From contig NZ_NCVK01000009.1 in assembly GCF_002096845.1 (NCBI RefSeq), positions 1 to 61,352 on the forward strand: a stretch of 61,352 bases of DNA. The letters run 5' to 3'. Source of the DNA: Streptococcus mitis. GTDB lineage: Bacteria > Bacillota > Bacilli > Lactobacillales > Streptococcaceae. Shown piece after piece: positions 49,058 to 59,330 of this stretch. The notes beneath the pieces were generated by a model. The model saw nothing but the letters and a program-made list of their open reading frames with translations, searched no databases and had not been told where the DNA came from. Numbering within the stretch: position 1 is the stretch's first letter; each line of letters opens with the position of its first letter. The translations under genes and the position numbers were made by a program.

Positions 49058-50500
49058 CTATTTGTAAAAACTGGTCTTTTCTTCCAAACTTCTACGATAG
49101 TCTTCTTCATAATCATAGAGAGGTGTTGGGTAGTCACCGTCAAAATAAGCGACACATAGACCACCATTTGGCGCATCTGTTTCAATCCCAATCGAATCAA
49201 TCAAACCTTCAACAGAAAGGTAGGTCAGACTGTCCGCACCAATGATTTGGCGCGTTTCTTCGACCGTATGATTGGCCGCAATTAGCTCCTGACGGGTCTG
49301 GATATCAATCCCGTAGAAACATGGATAAGCTAGCGCTGGACTACCAATGGCAACGTGAACCTCAGTCGCACCCGCTTCTTTCAAGAGCTGAACAATACGA
49401 CGAGAGGTTGTTCCACGTACAATAGAGTCATCAATCATAACCACACGCTTGCCTTTTACAACGCCTGAAACAGCAGATAGTTTCATCCGCACCCCTTGCT
49501 CCCGCAATTCTTGAGTTGGCTGGATAAAGGTACGTTGCGTATATTGATTCTTGATAAGACCCATTTCATTTGGCAGACCTGATTCTTCTGCAAAGCCCAT
49601 AGCCGCGCTGAGGGAAGAATTGGGCACACCGACCACGATATCCGCCTCATGCTTGAATTCACGCGCCAATTGGGCACCCATACGTTTCCGTGCCGTATGG
49701 ACATTGACACCGTGGATATTAGAATCAGGGCGAGCAAAATAGATATACTCCATAGAACAGATTGCTAACTGAGTATCATCTGTATAGCTATCATACTGGA
49801 TGCCCTTGTCATCAATGATCACAATCTCACCTGGCTTCAAATCACGAATCCATTCAGCACCAATAACCTCAAAAGCACAAGTTTCAGAGGAAACTACCAC
49901 AGCTCCGTTGGCCATTTTCCCGATCGAAAGCGGACGGAAACCATTGGGGTCAAGAGCCGCAATCAACTTATCCTCAAACAGCAAGATATAGGCAAAGCCA
50001 CCTTTGACAAGGCTGAGCGCTTCCTTGATTTTACCCATCAAGTTCGGATTATGGCTGCGACGAATGAGGTGGGCCAAGATTTCAGAGTCCGAAGTCGCGC
50101 TGAAAATCGCTCCTCTTTGTTCCAGTTCTTTCTTGAGAGAGGCTGCATTGGTCAAGTTTCCATTATGAGCCAACCCAAACTGCATATCGTGAAAACGGAA
50201 GAGGAAAGGCTGGATATTATCTACAGAAGCTTCGCCAGCAGTCGCGTAACGCACATGCCCAATCGCACCAGTTCCCGTCAATTTATCCAAATTAGCAGGA
50301 TTTCTGAAGACTTCTGATAAAAGTCCCATGTCACGATGGCGCTTCAATTGCCCCTGATCATTGGAGAGGATTCCTGCCCCCTCCTGACCACGGTGCTGAA
50401 GACTGTGGAGACCAAAATAGGTCAATTTAGCAGCATCTGGATGTCCCCAGATACCGAAAACACCGCATTCTTCATTAAGAGATTTTACTTCGTATGTCAT
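49058..50500 (-). CDS. purF: Amidophosphoribosyltransferase
   Basis: The protein has 480 residues. An 11-residue propeptide (MTYEVKSLNEE) precedes the catalytic Cys12 of the N-terminal glutaminase (CGVFGIWG, HSLQHRGQEGAGI, GHVRYATAG). The phosphoribosyltransferase domain carries VVMIDDSIVRGTTSRRIV, the PRPP loop. It makes phosphoribosylamine from PRPP and glutamine, the committed step. It lies between purL and purM in the unit. Confidence 0.97.
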   Translation of the reverse strand: MTYEVKSLNEECGVFGIWGHPDAAKLTYFGLHSLQHRGQEGAGILSNDQGQLKRHRDMGLLSEVFRNPANLDKLTGTGAIGHVRYATAGEASVDNIQPFLFRFHDMQFGLAHNGNLTNAASLKKELEQRGAIFSATSDSEILAHLIRRSHNPNLMGKIKEALSLVKGGFAYILLFEDKLIAALDPNGFRPLSIGKMANGAVVVSSETCAFEVIGAEWIRDLKPGEIVIIDDKGIQYDSYTDDTQLAICSMEYIYFARPDSNIHGVNVHTARKRMGAQLAREFKHEADIVVGVPNSSLSAAMGFAEESGLPNEMGLIKNQYTQRTFIQPTQELREQGVRMKLSAVSGVVKGKRVVMIDDSIVRGTTSRRIVQLLKEAGATEVHVAIGSPALAYPCFYGIDIQTRQELIAANHTVEETRQIIGADSLTYLSVEGLIDSIGIETDAPNGGLCVAYFDGDYPTPLYDYEEDYRRSLEEKTSFYK

Positions 50501-50593
50501 TTTATATACCTAATTTTCATTTGTGTATCATCAAGAGCTAGATTTACCTGACTTTTACATTACTGATACTATCTATTAGAAAATCTGCAAGTC

Positions 50594-53500
50594 TTATTTT
50601 CCAGTAAAGTATTTAACCGCTGACGCAAACAGGTGCTGGTCTTTATTGCCTGGGATGTTTTGGAAAAGACCGTCTTCATAACGTTCTGAGTGTCCCATCT
50701 TACCGATGATTTGGCCGTTCTTGCTGGTAATCCCTTCGATGGCATGGACAGAACCATTTGGATTGTACTTAGAATCCATACTTGGTTTGCCGTCAAAGTC
50801 AACATATTGGCTGAAAATTTGTCCATTGTCACGGAGCTCAGCGAATTCCTCAGCCGTCACGACAAACTTCCCTTCACCGTGTGAAACAGGAATAGCATGG
50901 ATATCGCCCACTTGCACCCCAGTCAACCACGGCGAGTTGGTATTGGCAATACGGGTTTCCACCATCTTGGCCACGTGTTGGTTGGCATCATTGTAGAAGA
51001 GAGTTGGGCTAGTACTGCTGGCATCTTCGAAGTTCCCGTATGGAAGAAGACCTGATTTTACGAGAGCCTGGAATCCATTACAGATACCGATAATCAAGCC
51101 ACCACGGGCGATAAAACTATCAATAGCTGCACGCACTTTTTCATTAAGCAGGATATTGACGATAAACTTAGCTGAACCATCCGGTTCGTCCGCAGCTGAG
51201 AAGCCACCTGCAAAGAAGAGAATGTTAGACTTGCCGATGTTGTCAACCATGATTTCAACTGACTTGACAATGGCTTCTTCATTCAAGGTCACAAATGGCA
51301 CCAAGTTAACCTCTGCACCTTCTTTTTCGAAGGCCTTGGCTGAGTCATATTCCGAGTTGGTGCCTGGGAATACTGGGATGTAAACCTCAGGTTTTTCAAC
51401 CTTTTCTTTGGCTTTAACCACAACATCTGATGCAACAGCTGGTACTTCAGCTAGTTCTTTGGCTTGAGCAAATTCTGTTGGGTAAACTTCTTCCAATTTT
51501 CCTTGGAAGGCACTGTCAAGTTTCTGTCCATCTAGCTTCACACCGTTGACAAGGAGTGTAAAGTCTGCACTTGTTTGTCCAATCTTCTCTACTCCAGCAA
51601 TTTCTGCAGGAGAGGTAAAGACAAATCCGCCCAATTGTGCTGTCAAAGAACTTTCAAGTTCAGGCAAGATTACCTCTGCACCGATATGATTTCCAAAGGT
51701 AGCAAGGGCCAAACTTTCAAGCACACCACCGTATTTAACAGCTGATGCGGATGTCACTTTGTAAGCCTTTTGAAGGGCTTCAAACTGAGCAAAATTAGAC
51801 TTAATCAAGTCAAAATCAATCTCTGCTGAGAGTGCTTGACCTGGAATGTAGTAGATATTTTCCCCAACAGCTTTAAATTCTGGAGAGAGCACATTACGGC
51901 TATCTGCCGTCGTTACCCCAAAGGCAACCAAGGTTGGCGGTACAGTCAATTCTTCAAAAGTACCAGACATGGAGTCCTTACCACCGATAGATGGCAAACC
52001 AAGCTGAATTTGTGCCTCGATAGAGCCTAGGAGAGCTGCTACTGGCTGACCAAAACGCTCAGCTTGTTTGTCCATACGCTCGAAGTACTCTTGGTAAGAG
52101 AAGCGAGCCTTGGACCAGTTTGCACCAGTCGCAACCAATCGAGCAGTTGCTTCGATCACCGCATAGGCAGCACCGTGGTATGGAGACCATTCAGCTACAT
52201 ATGGGTTGAATCCTTGAGCCATGACTGACGCAGTATGAGTCACACCGTGTTGAACTGGTAATTTCTGCACAGATGCCTCAGTTGGTGTGAGTTGATAACG
52301 ACCACCAAGTGGGTGATTAACCGTGGAGCGTCCAACAGAGCAATCAAAGATAGTCTGTAATCCTTTTTGACTCGCATGGTTGAGGTCAGATAGAACCGTA
52401 AGGGTATCTGCTTCAAGTGTGTCAGCAGATGTTTGACGTTCTTCTGGAAGCTTGACATCCTTGTCCACCACCTTTGCATCAACGACCACGCGCACACCAT
52501 TGGTATCAAGGAAACGACGCTCCAAGTCCACGATTGTCTCACCATTCCAGTGCATGACAAGATTTGGTTTTTCCGTCACTGTCGCCACCACAACAGCATC
52601 AATATTCTCTTTGTTACATTCCGCAACGAAGGCATCTATGTCTTCTGGACGAACCACGACCGCCATCCGTTCTTGTGATTCAGAGATAGCAATTTCTGTG
52701 CCATTCAAGCCTTGGTATTTAAGAGGCACCTTGTTGAGGTCGATTTCAAGACCGTCTGCCAATTCACCGATAGCTACACAGACACCACCAGCACCAAAGT
52801 CATTAGACTTCTTGATAAGACGAGTGACATCGCCATTACGGAAAAGTCGTTGAATCTTGCGTTCTTCGATGGCATTCCCTTTTTGAACTTCAGCTCCAGC
52901 AGTTTCCACAGACTCAACTGTTTGAACCTTAGAAGAACCTGTCGCACCACCGACACCATCACGTCCAGTCTTACCTCCAAGGAGGATAATGACATCTCCC
53001 GCTTCCGGTTTTTCACGGACCACATTGCCCTTAGGAGCCGCACCAACAACGGCACCAAGCTCCATGCGTTTAGCTACAAAGCCTGGGTGGAAATACTCAC
53101 GAACGTAGGTCGTTGCAAGCCCAATCTGGTTACCATATGAAGAATAACCATGGGCAGCTGTTTTAGAAATAACTTGTTGTGGCAATTTACCAGCACGCGT
53201 TTCAGAGATTGGTGCTGTAATATCACCTGCACCCGAGATACGCATGGCTTGGTAAACATATGAACGACCTGACAACGGATCACGAATAGCACCACCGATA
53301 CAAGTAGCCGCCCCACCAAATGGCTCAATTTCCGTTGGGTGGTTGTGAGTTTCATTCTTGAACATTAGGAGCCAAGGTTCCTTGACACCATCAACGTCCA
53401 CTTCAATTTCGACTGAGCAAGCATTGATTTCGTCTGACACTTCCATATCATCCAAACGTCCATTAGCACGCTCATAACGACCGAAAATAGTCGCCATATC

Positions 53501-54319
53501 CATCAAGGTTTGCGGTTTTTCAGAACGCCCCAACTCCTCACGCATGGCAATATACTTGTCATAGGTTGACTGCAATTGTTTTTGGAATTTAGAAGCTGAG
53601 AAATCAATTTGCTTCAACTCAGTCTCAAACGTCGTGTGACGGCAGTGGTCAGACCAGTAAGTGTCCAAAACCTTGAGTTCTGTTTCCGTCGGCACGCGCC
53701 CGATTGACTTGAAATAGTCTTGGATAAAGAGCAAATCATCCACTTCCATTGCCATCCCTTGCTCGGCCTTGTAGCGAGCAAAGTCTTCTGCTGTATAGCT
53801 TTCAAAGAAAGCCAATTTAGGAATGGTCTTGTCTGACTCTGAAAATTCCTGCTTGGCAATCCCTACAGTAATATCCTTGAAACGAGAATCAACTGGGTTG
53901 AGCAAGTAGTTCTTGACCGCTTCTAATTCAGTCGTATCAATATCCTTATTGACCAAGTACAATTGGGCTGTATTAACCGTTACATCATTCGAACTTCCTA
54001 GTAAAAGCAAGGCTTCCTGCGAAGATGCTGCACGCTGGTCAAACTGCCCTGGCAGGCTTTCAATGGCAAAGAAAGCATAGTTAGCAAGATCCGCCTGCAC
54101 AGCCGCTTCATCTAAGACATGGTCTGTCACCTGCTCAGAGAAGATGTGTTTCTCTGCAGGTGCAAACAGGTCCTCTGCCAAGTCAAATACATCATACACT
54201 TGCACGATGCGAATACTTTTCAAGCTTGAAAGTCCCAAGTTGTGCTGGAGTTCTCTAACCAAACTCTCTGACTTGACCTGAAAATCAGCCTTTTTTTCAA
54301 CAAAAATACGTTTATCCAT
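50594..54319 (-). CDS. purL: Phosphoribosylformylglycinamidine synthase, single-chain
   Basis: The protein has 1241 residues from the ATG at 54319. A TTG directly before it lacks support. An N-terminal PurS-like domain is followed by the linker and two AIRS-type modules (DHCRHTTFETEL, ETHNHPTEIEPFGGAATCIGGAIRDP, GGKTGRDGVGGATGSS, IGGKDSMSG). The C-terminal glutaminase (about 990-1241) carries the nucleophile Cys in GICNGFQALVKSGLLP, with HGEGKF. It converts FGAR to FGAM. The single-chain form, rather than PurQ/PurL/PurS, is typical of streptococci. Confidence 0.97.
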   Translation of the reverse strand: MDKRIFVEKKADFQVKSESLVRELQHNLGLSSLKSIRIVQVYDVFDLAEDLFAPAEKHIFSEQVTDHVLDEAAVQADLANYAFFAIESLPGQFDQRAASSQEALLLLGSSNDVTVNTAQLYLVNKDIDTTELEAVKNYLLNPVDSRFKDITVGIAKQEFSESDKTIPKLAFFESYTAEDFARYKAEQGMAMEVDDLLFIQDYFKSIGRVPTETELKVLDTYWSDHCRHTTFETELKQIDFSASKFQKQLQSTYDKYIAMREELGRSEKPQTLMDMATIFGRYERANGRLDDMEVSDEINACSVEIEVDVDGVKEPWLLMFKNETHNHPTEIEPFGGAATCIGGAIRDPLSGRSYVYQAMRISGAGDITAPISETRAGKLPQQVISKTAAHGYSSYGNQIGLATTYVREYFHPGFVAKRMELGAVVGAAPKGNVVREKPEAGDVIILLGGKTGRDGVGGATGSSKVQTVESVETAGAEVQKGNAIEERKIQRLFRNGDVTRLIKKSNDFGAGGVCVAIGELADGLEIDLNKVPLKYQGLNGTEIAISESQERMAVVVRPEDIDAFVAECNKENIDAVVVATVTEKPNLVMHWNGETIVDLERRFLDTNGVRVVVDAKVVDKDVKLPEERQTSADTLEADTLTVLSDLNHASQKGLQTIFDCSVGRSTVNHPLGGRYQLTPTEASVQKLPVQHGVTHTASVMAQGFNPYVAEWSPYHGAAYAVIEATARLVATGANWSKARFSYQEYFERMDKQAERFGQPVAALLGSIEAQIQLGLPSIGGKDSMSGTFEELTVPPTLVAFGVTTADSRNVLSPEFKAVGENIYYIPGQALSAEIDFDLIKSNFAQFEALQKAYKVTSASAVKYGGVLESLALATFGNHIGAEVILPELESSLTAQLGGFVFTSPAEIAGVEKIGQTSADFTLLVNGVKLDGQKLDSAFQGKLEEVYPTEFAQAKELAEVPAVASDVVVKAKEKVEKPEVYIPVFPGTNSEYDSAKAFEKEGAEVNLVPFVTLNEEAIVKSVEIMVDNIGKSNILFFAGGFSAADEPDGSAKFIVNILLNEKVRAAIDSFIARGGLIIGICNGFQALVKSGLLPYGNFEDASSTSPTLFYNDANQHVAKMVETRIANTNSPWLTGVQVGDIHAIPVSHGEGKFVVTAEEFAELRDNGQIFSQYVDFDGKPSMDSKYNPNGSVHAIEGITSKNGQIIGKMGHSERYEDGLFQNIPGNKDQHLFASAVKYFTGK

Positions 54320-54332
54320 CAATCCTTATTCC

Positions 54333-54445
54333 TTTATTTCAGCTCTTGCAATGTTCCCAGCGACCTTGAGGTTGTTATTTCAATTCCTGCAACTTTTCCC
54401 AAACAATCTCGTAAACGTCGGTTAGTTCTCCCAATCCTCTACGGA
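54333..54445 (-). repeat. Partial duplicates of the purC 3' end in the purC-purL spacer
   Basis: 54375-54445 repeats the last ~71 bp of purC (54520-54590), stop codon included, with a few changes. A more diverged third copy of the end lies at about 54333-54361. Between the first copy and purC, about 75 bp of unrelated DNA contains a perfect hairpin, GAAAAGGTC/GACCTTTTC (about 54447-54470). The spacer between the genes is about 200 bp as a result. Confidence 0.8.
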
Positions 54446-54519
54446 GTGAAAAGGTCTGGGGGACCTTTTCAGCCTGAGTCCTTTTAGTTGAGAGACGAAG
54501 GTTTTCCGTTGCTAACAGA

Positions 54520-55227
54520 TTATTTCAATCCCTGCAATTTCTCCCAGACAATCTCGTAAACGTCGGTTAGTTCTCCCAATCCTCTACGGAAAACATCCTT
54601 ATCCATGTGGTTGCCATCCGCATCCCACAAACGGCAGTTATCTGGTGAAAATTCATCTGCCAAGATAATCTTGCCATCCTTGTCAAAACCGAACTCTAGC
54701 TTAAAGTCAATCAACTTAAGCCCAATCTCAGCAAACCAGACCTTCAAAAGTTCATTGATACGACGGGTTTCTTCCTTCAAGTAGGCAATCTGCTGGTCAT
54801 CCGCAATCTGTAGGAATTTCACATGCTCATCATTGATAAATGGATCATCCAAATCATCATTTTTATAGTAAAATTCGACAATCGGAGTCTCAAATGCGAT
54901 TCCTTCGTCTACGCCAAAACGTTTTGAAAAGGAACCAGCAGCATAGTTTCGGAGCACGACTTCCAAAGGAATAATCTTAACCTTTTTATTGAGTTGTTCC
55001 GTGTCTGAAAGCTTCTCCACAAAGTGAGTCGCCACACCAGCCGCATTTAACTTCTCAAAAATAAAAGATGAAATCTGATTATTCAATACTCCCTTACCTG
55101 CAATCTGCTCCTTCTTGACACCGTTAAAAGCAGTCGCCTGGTCCTTGTAAGTCGAAATAATAAGATTTTCATCCTCAGTTGTATAGATATCTTTAGCTTT
55201 TCCCGAATAGATCAATTGTTTTGACAT
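54520..55227 (-). CDS. purC: SAICAR synthetase
   Basis: The protein has 235 residues from the ATG at 55227 (an open frame extends 34 codons further without a site). It begins [19 protein letters not shown] and carries [30 protein letters not shown] and [14 protein letters not shown], the ATP and CAIR sites. It joins aspartate to CAIR. It is the first gene of the purC-L-F-M-N-(GNAT, vanZ)-H unit. Confidence 0.97.
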
Positions 55228-55259
55228 TTTAAAGTTCGCCTTTCGTATTACTTGAGCAC

Positions 55260-55306
55260 ATTCTACCATAAAAAACCTAAAATTACAAGAATTTAACCGA
55301 ATAAAT
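55260..55306 (-). promoter_or_regulatory. purC promoter with PurBox-like elements
   Basis: On the minus strand TTGTAA (55283-55288) and TAGAAT (55260-55265) are separated by 17 bp. Just upstream, at 55291-55306, lies an ATTTA-ACCGAA-TAAAT element, and a degenerate TTCGAA-centred copy lies at about 55315-55327. Paired PurBoxes above the -35 fit PurR activation as in lactococci. No purine riboswitch was seen. Confidence 0.6.
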
Positions 55307-55332
55307 AACGTAGTAACTTCGAAAATCATAAA

Positions 55333-55368
55333 GAAAAAACTGCAAGAAGAATCTTTCTCACAGTTTTA
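55333..55368 (-). terminator. Terminator of comAB
   Basis: On the minus strand AAAACTG pairs with CAGTTTT over an AT-rich loop and is followed by TTTCTTT, about 30 bp after the comB stop. Confidence 0.7.
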
Positions 55369-55396
55369 AAATCATTTAACTCTAAAAACACGAACA

Positions 55397-56746
55397 TTAC
55401 TCTTTGTTCAAAAATTGATCCAAATAATAACGCAGGTAACTTTTCTTACCTGTAATCATCTGTAGACGACCTTCCACCCCATATCGAAGTTTTTCAGTCT
55501 GCTCCGAAGTTAGATTAGTCTCCGCCTCAATTTTAAAGAAACTCCCTTTCTCAGTCTTGGTAGCTGTCGCATCTATGCTGGTAATCGTAGAATCTAGGAA
55601 AAGTTGATTCTTGGCATCATGAGTCGTAGTATAGCGAACAGAATCACCGACCTTGATCCTTGCTACATCTTTGGAACTAAGATAGGCTGTGAGTTTAGCT
55701 TTCCCTTCTTTCTCCAAGGATGGATAGAGTTGGGCTAGTAGAGTCCCCTCTGCTACCATGGTAGAATCACTGGTCTCAGGATTAAGATGAAGCACCCCAT
55801 CCTCACTCGCCGTAATTTTCCCCTTGTCTAGAAGATTTCCCTGAACCTTCTTGCCTGACTCTGCCTCCAAGATTTTCTGGTCTAGAAGGGTCAATTCCTG
55901 ACCAACCTTTGCCAAGTGTTGGGATTTGAGAGACTCCAATTGACTGCTTAAGCCTGACGCATAGGCTTGCTGGGTACCTGAACCTGCATACTGAACACGG
56001 TAAGTAGCAAGACTGGATTCTAACTGAGAGAGCTGCGCTTCAACCTGCGCCATTGCCTGGGATTTAGCTTGGGAATTTTCCTCACTCTGAGACTTATAGG
56101 ACTGGTAGATAGAGTAGGCTAGATTCTGACTGGCCAAGGAAGCACCTGTTTCAATAGCTGACTTAGCTGTCTGGTAATCGCGAATTTTAGCCTCTGTTTG
56201 ACTGATGAGGTTGCCGATTTCGGCTTGGGTTTGACTAGCTGCTGCGTTCTGGGACGCGATGGTCTCATTTTGTTGCGATGTACTAGCCCTAAGACTGCCC
56301 GCTTGACTGATGTAGTCGCGAAAGGTGGCTTGGTAGCCAAACTTATCCTCCTCTGGAAAGTAATCCGTCCCTTCTTGCAGGCTCTTCTGCAAATACTCCA
56401 ATTGCTTTTTTTGATCCTTGAGCATGTCCAGCTGACTGGCATAAGACTCCACTTGGACACCCTCTGTCCCTTCCTGATATTGAACCAGAAGCTCCCCCTT
56501 CTTAACCAGCTTATTTTCTTCCAAATGATTGACAAGAATACGATTGTTGCTAGTTGACTGGATATTTGCAAGGATTCGACTAGGCTCGACAGTAGCTCTA
56601 GTAGACAAACTCATCTCCTTCTCTGCAAATGTTGCAAAGCCAAGCAAAAACACGAGCAGAAGGGACATGGGGACAATCACCCGACTGGAAAAATTATGGT
56701 AACGACGATTATAAAACTCCGCACTTTCTAAAAATTCTGGTTTCAT
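55397..56746 (-). CDS. comB: Competence-peptide transport accessory protein ComB
   Basis: The protein has 449 residues of the HlyD/membrane-fusion family. It begins [21 protein letters not shown], has one membrane helix at about 24-42, then a first lipoyl half, a long Gln/Ser/Glu-rich coiled-coil hairpin (about 120-300) and a second lipoyl/beta-barrel part ([29 protein letters not shown]). It works with ComA in exporting the competence pheromone and, in recent work, Blp-type bacteriocins. It starts 12 bp after comA and ends before a terminator. Confidence 0.96.
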   Translation of the reverse strand: MKPEFLESAEFYNRRYHNFSSRVIVPMSLLLVFLLGFATFAEKEMSLSTRATVEPSRILANIQSTSNNRILVNHLEENKLVKKGELLVQYQEGTEGVQVESYASQLDMLKDQKKQLEYLQKSLQEGTDYFPEEDKFGYQATFRDYISQAGSLRASTSQQNETIASQNAAASQTQAEIGNLISQTEAKIRDYQTAKSAIETGASLASQNLAYSIYQSYKSQSEENSQAKSQAMAQVEAQLSQLESSLATYRVQYAGSGTQQAYASGLSSQLESLKSQHLAKVGQELTLLDQKILEAESGKKVQGNLLDKGKITASEDGVLHLNPETSDSTMVAEGTLLAQLYPSLEKEGKAKLTAYLSSKDVARIKVGDSVRYTTTHDAKNQLFLDSTITSIDATATKTEKGSFFKIEAETNLTSEQTEKLRYGVEGRLQMITGKKSYLRYYLDQFLNKE

Positions 56747-56758
56747 CCTCTCCTCTTT

Positions 56759-58912
56759 CTAGCTATTCACCAAATGGGCGTAAAAGCCACCCTGTGCAAG
56801 TAAATCAGCATGCTTTCCTTCTTCAACAATCTTGCCCTGATCCAAAACAACAACCTTCTCTGTCCGCTCAGCAATGGTCAAGCGGTGAGCAATGAAAATC
56901 AAGGTCTTGTCTAAAGCCATAAGATTATCGACAATTCGCTTCTCTGTCAGAATATCCAAACTGCTAGTCGCCTCATCCAAAATTAAGACCGGCGCATCTG
57001 TCAAGAGAGCACGCGCCAGAGCGATTCTCTGACGTTGACCACCTGAGATCCCTGCCCCATCCGAAGTCAATTCTGTCTGGTAATTCAGTGGCATGCGCTC
57101 AATGTCCTCCCGAATCTCTGCCAACTCGACCGCCCGTAAGATATCCTCTTGAGTCGTCCCCTCCTTGGCTCCAAGGAGAAGATTGTCCAAAATCGTTCCG
57201 TTAAAGACATAGGGCTGTTGAGGCAGATAGTTGATATACTGGCGCAAGGCCTTTTTATCAATCTGATTGAGATTGACACCACCCAGACTAATCTCCCCTT
57301 GACTTGGGTCGTAAAAATTAACCATCATCTTGGCCAAGGTCGTCTTACCTGACCCCGAAATCCCCACAAAAGCCACCTTAGAACCCTGCGGAATGGTCAA
57401 ATTGATATCTGACAAGACATCTCGACCATAGCCATACTTGTAGGAAACTTGCTTGAAGTCCATATCTCCCTTCATCAAGCTCAGATCCTCAACTGTTTTC
57501 TTCTCCTCAAACTCAGAAGCTACCAGATAAACCTCATTCAGACGGTTATTGGCAACCTGCGCTGTCTGAAGTTTGGTTTGCAGGTTGATGATGTTTTCCA
57601 AAGGATTGGTAAAGTAAACCAGCAAGGTATTATAGGTAATCAACTGCCCCAAACTCATCTTGCCATCCATGACCAGAACAGCCCCCATCCAGAGAATACC
57701 GACATTGAGCAAGAGATGGGCAACTTTTTTCAGAGCCTTTTGCTGACTCTCTGCTCGACTATAGGTAAAGGATTTTTTCAGATAATCCACAAATTCCTTG
57801 TCAATTTTTTGGTAACGCTGACTTTCACTGGTCAAGGACTTGATGGTCTCAATACCATTGATGTCCTCAATGATAGAAGAAGACAGAACCGCATTGGCTT
57901 CCATGGTATCCCGATTCATCTTTTCAAACGGCTTCATAAAGGCAAAGATGATCACTGTATAGATAGGAAGTGCCAATAAGGTCATGAAAAAGAGATTGGT
58001 ATTTTGTGAAAATAAAACAAGAGAAATAATGACAACCGTTGACACATCTAGGAAAATCGAAAGAATAGTCGAAGCCAGCGCATCAATGATACTGTTAGCA
58101 TCTGTAAAACGAGACACGATTTCCCCTGTCCTGCGTGTCGCAAAAAAGGACATAGGCAGGTGAAAAACATGCTTGATATAGGACAAAATCACATCAATCG
58201 ACAAACGTTGCCCCAAAACAAGTAAGAGATACTCCTGAGCGTAAGATAAGATCTGCTGGAGAATATAGACGATCACCAACCCAATAGAAATAATCCCCAG
58301 TGTCGAACGCATCTGATCGGGCACATAGGTATCAATGATAGACTGCAGATAATAAGAACCCACAATATTAATCAAGGTTACCAAGAGTGTCGCCAAAACG
58401 ATATTAGCAATCAAGCCACGCTGCTTCACTAATATAGGGATAAAAGAGAGCAGACCATTCTTTTGATCCTTATGAGGCTTGTAGTCTGGACTAGGTGCCA
58501 TAAAAAGAGTCACTCCTGTCCATTCTTCCGCAAAACGCTCACGTGGCAGTTTGGTCAATTTCACCCCAGGATCTGGATCGGCAATATGAATGCTATCCTT
58601 ATCCTGCCCAGTCACCACATAGTAGTGGAGCAATTTCCCTTCCTTAAGCACATGGGCAACAAAGGGAAAAGTCAAATCTGGCAAATCAAAGAGCGTCATA
58701 TCCGCCTTAATTGCTCGTGTCTCAAAGCCAATCTCCTCTGCCACCTTGACCAAACCCAAAGCCGTAGTCCCATCCATGGTCGTCTTGGCCAATTCTCGTA
58801 AGTGAGCCAAAGAATAATAACTACCATAGTAGCCAAAAACCATGGCTAATGAAGCTACACCACAGTCCATCTGATCCACCTGCGGACGATAGTGACGTTT
58901 CCCAAATTTCAT
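56759..58912 (-). CDS. comA: Competence-peptide exporter and leader peptidase ComA
   Basis: The protein has 717 residues from the ATG at 58912, behind AAAAAGGAG. The N-terminal C39 peptidase covers about 1-140 (Cys17 in QMDCGVAS, His in LLHYYVVTG, Asp in IADPDPG), followed by six membrane helices (about 165-450). The ABC ATPase covers about 480-717 (Walker A GISGSGKTT, signature SGGQRQRIALARALL, Walker B VLILDEATSS). It cuts double-glycine leaders and exports the mature peptide. The gene is preceded by a ComE-type direct repeat and, on the same strand, by a group of double-glycine bacteriocin genes. Confidence 0.97.
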   Translation of the reverse strand: MKFGKRHYRPQVDQMDCGVASLAMVFGYYGSYYSLAHLRELAKTTMDGTTALGLVKVAEEIGFETRAIKADMTLFDLPDLTFPFVAHVLKEGKLLHYYVVTGQDKDSIHIADPDPGVKLTKLPRERFAEEWTGVTLFMAPSPDYKPHKDQKNGLLSFIPILVKQRGLIANIVLATLLVTLINIVGSYYLQSIIDTYVPDQMRSTLGIISIGLVIVYILQQILSYAQEYLLLVLGQRLSIDVILSYIKHVFHLPMSFFATRRTGEIVSRFTDANSIIDALASTILSIFLDVSTVVIISLVLFSQNTNLFFMTLLALPIYTVIIFAFMKPFEKMNRDTMEANAVLSSSIIEDINGIETIKSLTSESQRYQKIDKEFVDYLKKSFTYSRAESQQKALKKVAHLLLNVGILWMGAVLVMDGKMSLGQLITYNTLLVYFTNPLENIINLQTKLQTAQVANNRLNEVYLVASEFEEKKTVEDLSLMKGDMDFKQVSYKYGYGRDVLSDINLTIPQGSKVAFVGISGSGKTTLAKMMVNFYDPSQGEISLGGVNLNQIDKKALRQYINYLPQQPYVFNGTILDNLLLGAKEGTTQEDILRAVELAEIREDIERMPLNYQTELTSDGAGISGGQRQRIALARALLTDAPVLILDEATSSLDILTEKRIVDNLMALDKTLIFIAHRLTIAERTEKVVVLDQGKIVEEGKHADLLAQGGFYAHLVNS

Positions 58913-58950
58913 ATTCATCTCCTTTTTCCTAAACTCATCTGATAACAACT

Positions 58951-59020
58951 ATCTTACCCTAATCACCAAACAAAAACTGGACTTCCTCCCCAAATGCGCC
59001 TATCTCCCTCCCAACTGCAC
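58951..59020 (-). promoter_or_regulatory. comAB promoter with ComE-type direct repeats
   Basis: On the minus strand the imperfect direct repeats GTGCAGTTGG (59011-59020) and GCGCATTTGGGG (58988-58999) are about 21 bp apart, as in known ComE boxes. A TAAGAT -10 follows at 58951-58956, without a -35. This fits phosphorylated ComE activation in early competence. Confidence 0.7.
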
Positions 59021-59030
59021 TTTTTGGATA

Positions 59031-59056
59031 AAAAAATAAGCAGAACAAGCGTTCTA
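59031..59056 (-). terminator. Terminator of the bacteriocin unit upstream of comA
   Basis: On the minus strand GTAGAAC-GCTT-GTTCTGC is followed by TTATTTTTTT, just before the ComE box, separating the bacteriocin genes from comAB. Confidence 0.7.
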
Positions 59057-59330
59057 CCTACTAAAAATATGCTATTGAAAGGAAAATGATTTTTTACTGA
59101 CACCCTAGGTAAGCTTGGAACAAATAAATCATTGATAGTAACATTTACGACATCCTATTTAAAGTTACTTCAATTTCTAATGTCCCTGCTATTTCTAAGC
59201 CACCTCTGGTATGATCTATTCATAGTCAGAATAGATAACACCGTTCTAAATTACGATTCATAGTTACTCCTTTTTTTGATTCGTTACTATAAGACTTCTA
59301 TTTCCCCATAGATTGTCTACTACCTCAAAT
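59057..59330. other. Gene-poor spacer with a possible decayed small ORF
   Basis: This completes the 418-bp stretch 58913-59330 between comA and the first small gene. A strong AAAAGGAG site leads on minus into an ATG at 59261 followed by only 11 codons (to 59226), overlapping a CTATTC/GAATAG dyad. It looks like the remnant of another small gene. Nothing else was recognised. Confidence 0.3.

Noticed and set aside
55228..55396. Purine riboswitch upstream of purC
   Set aside because: No conserved purine aptamer junction was recognised. The leader is only a few dozen nucleotides, and PurBox-like elements explain control better.
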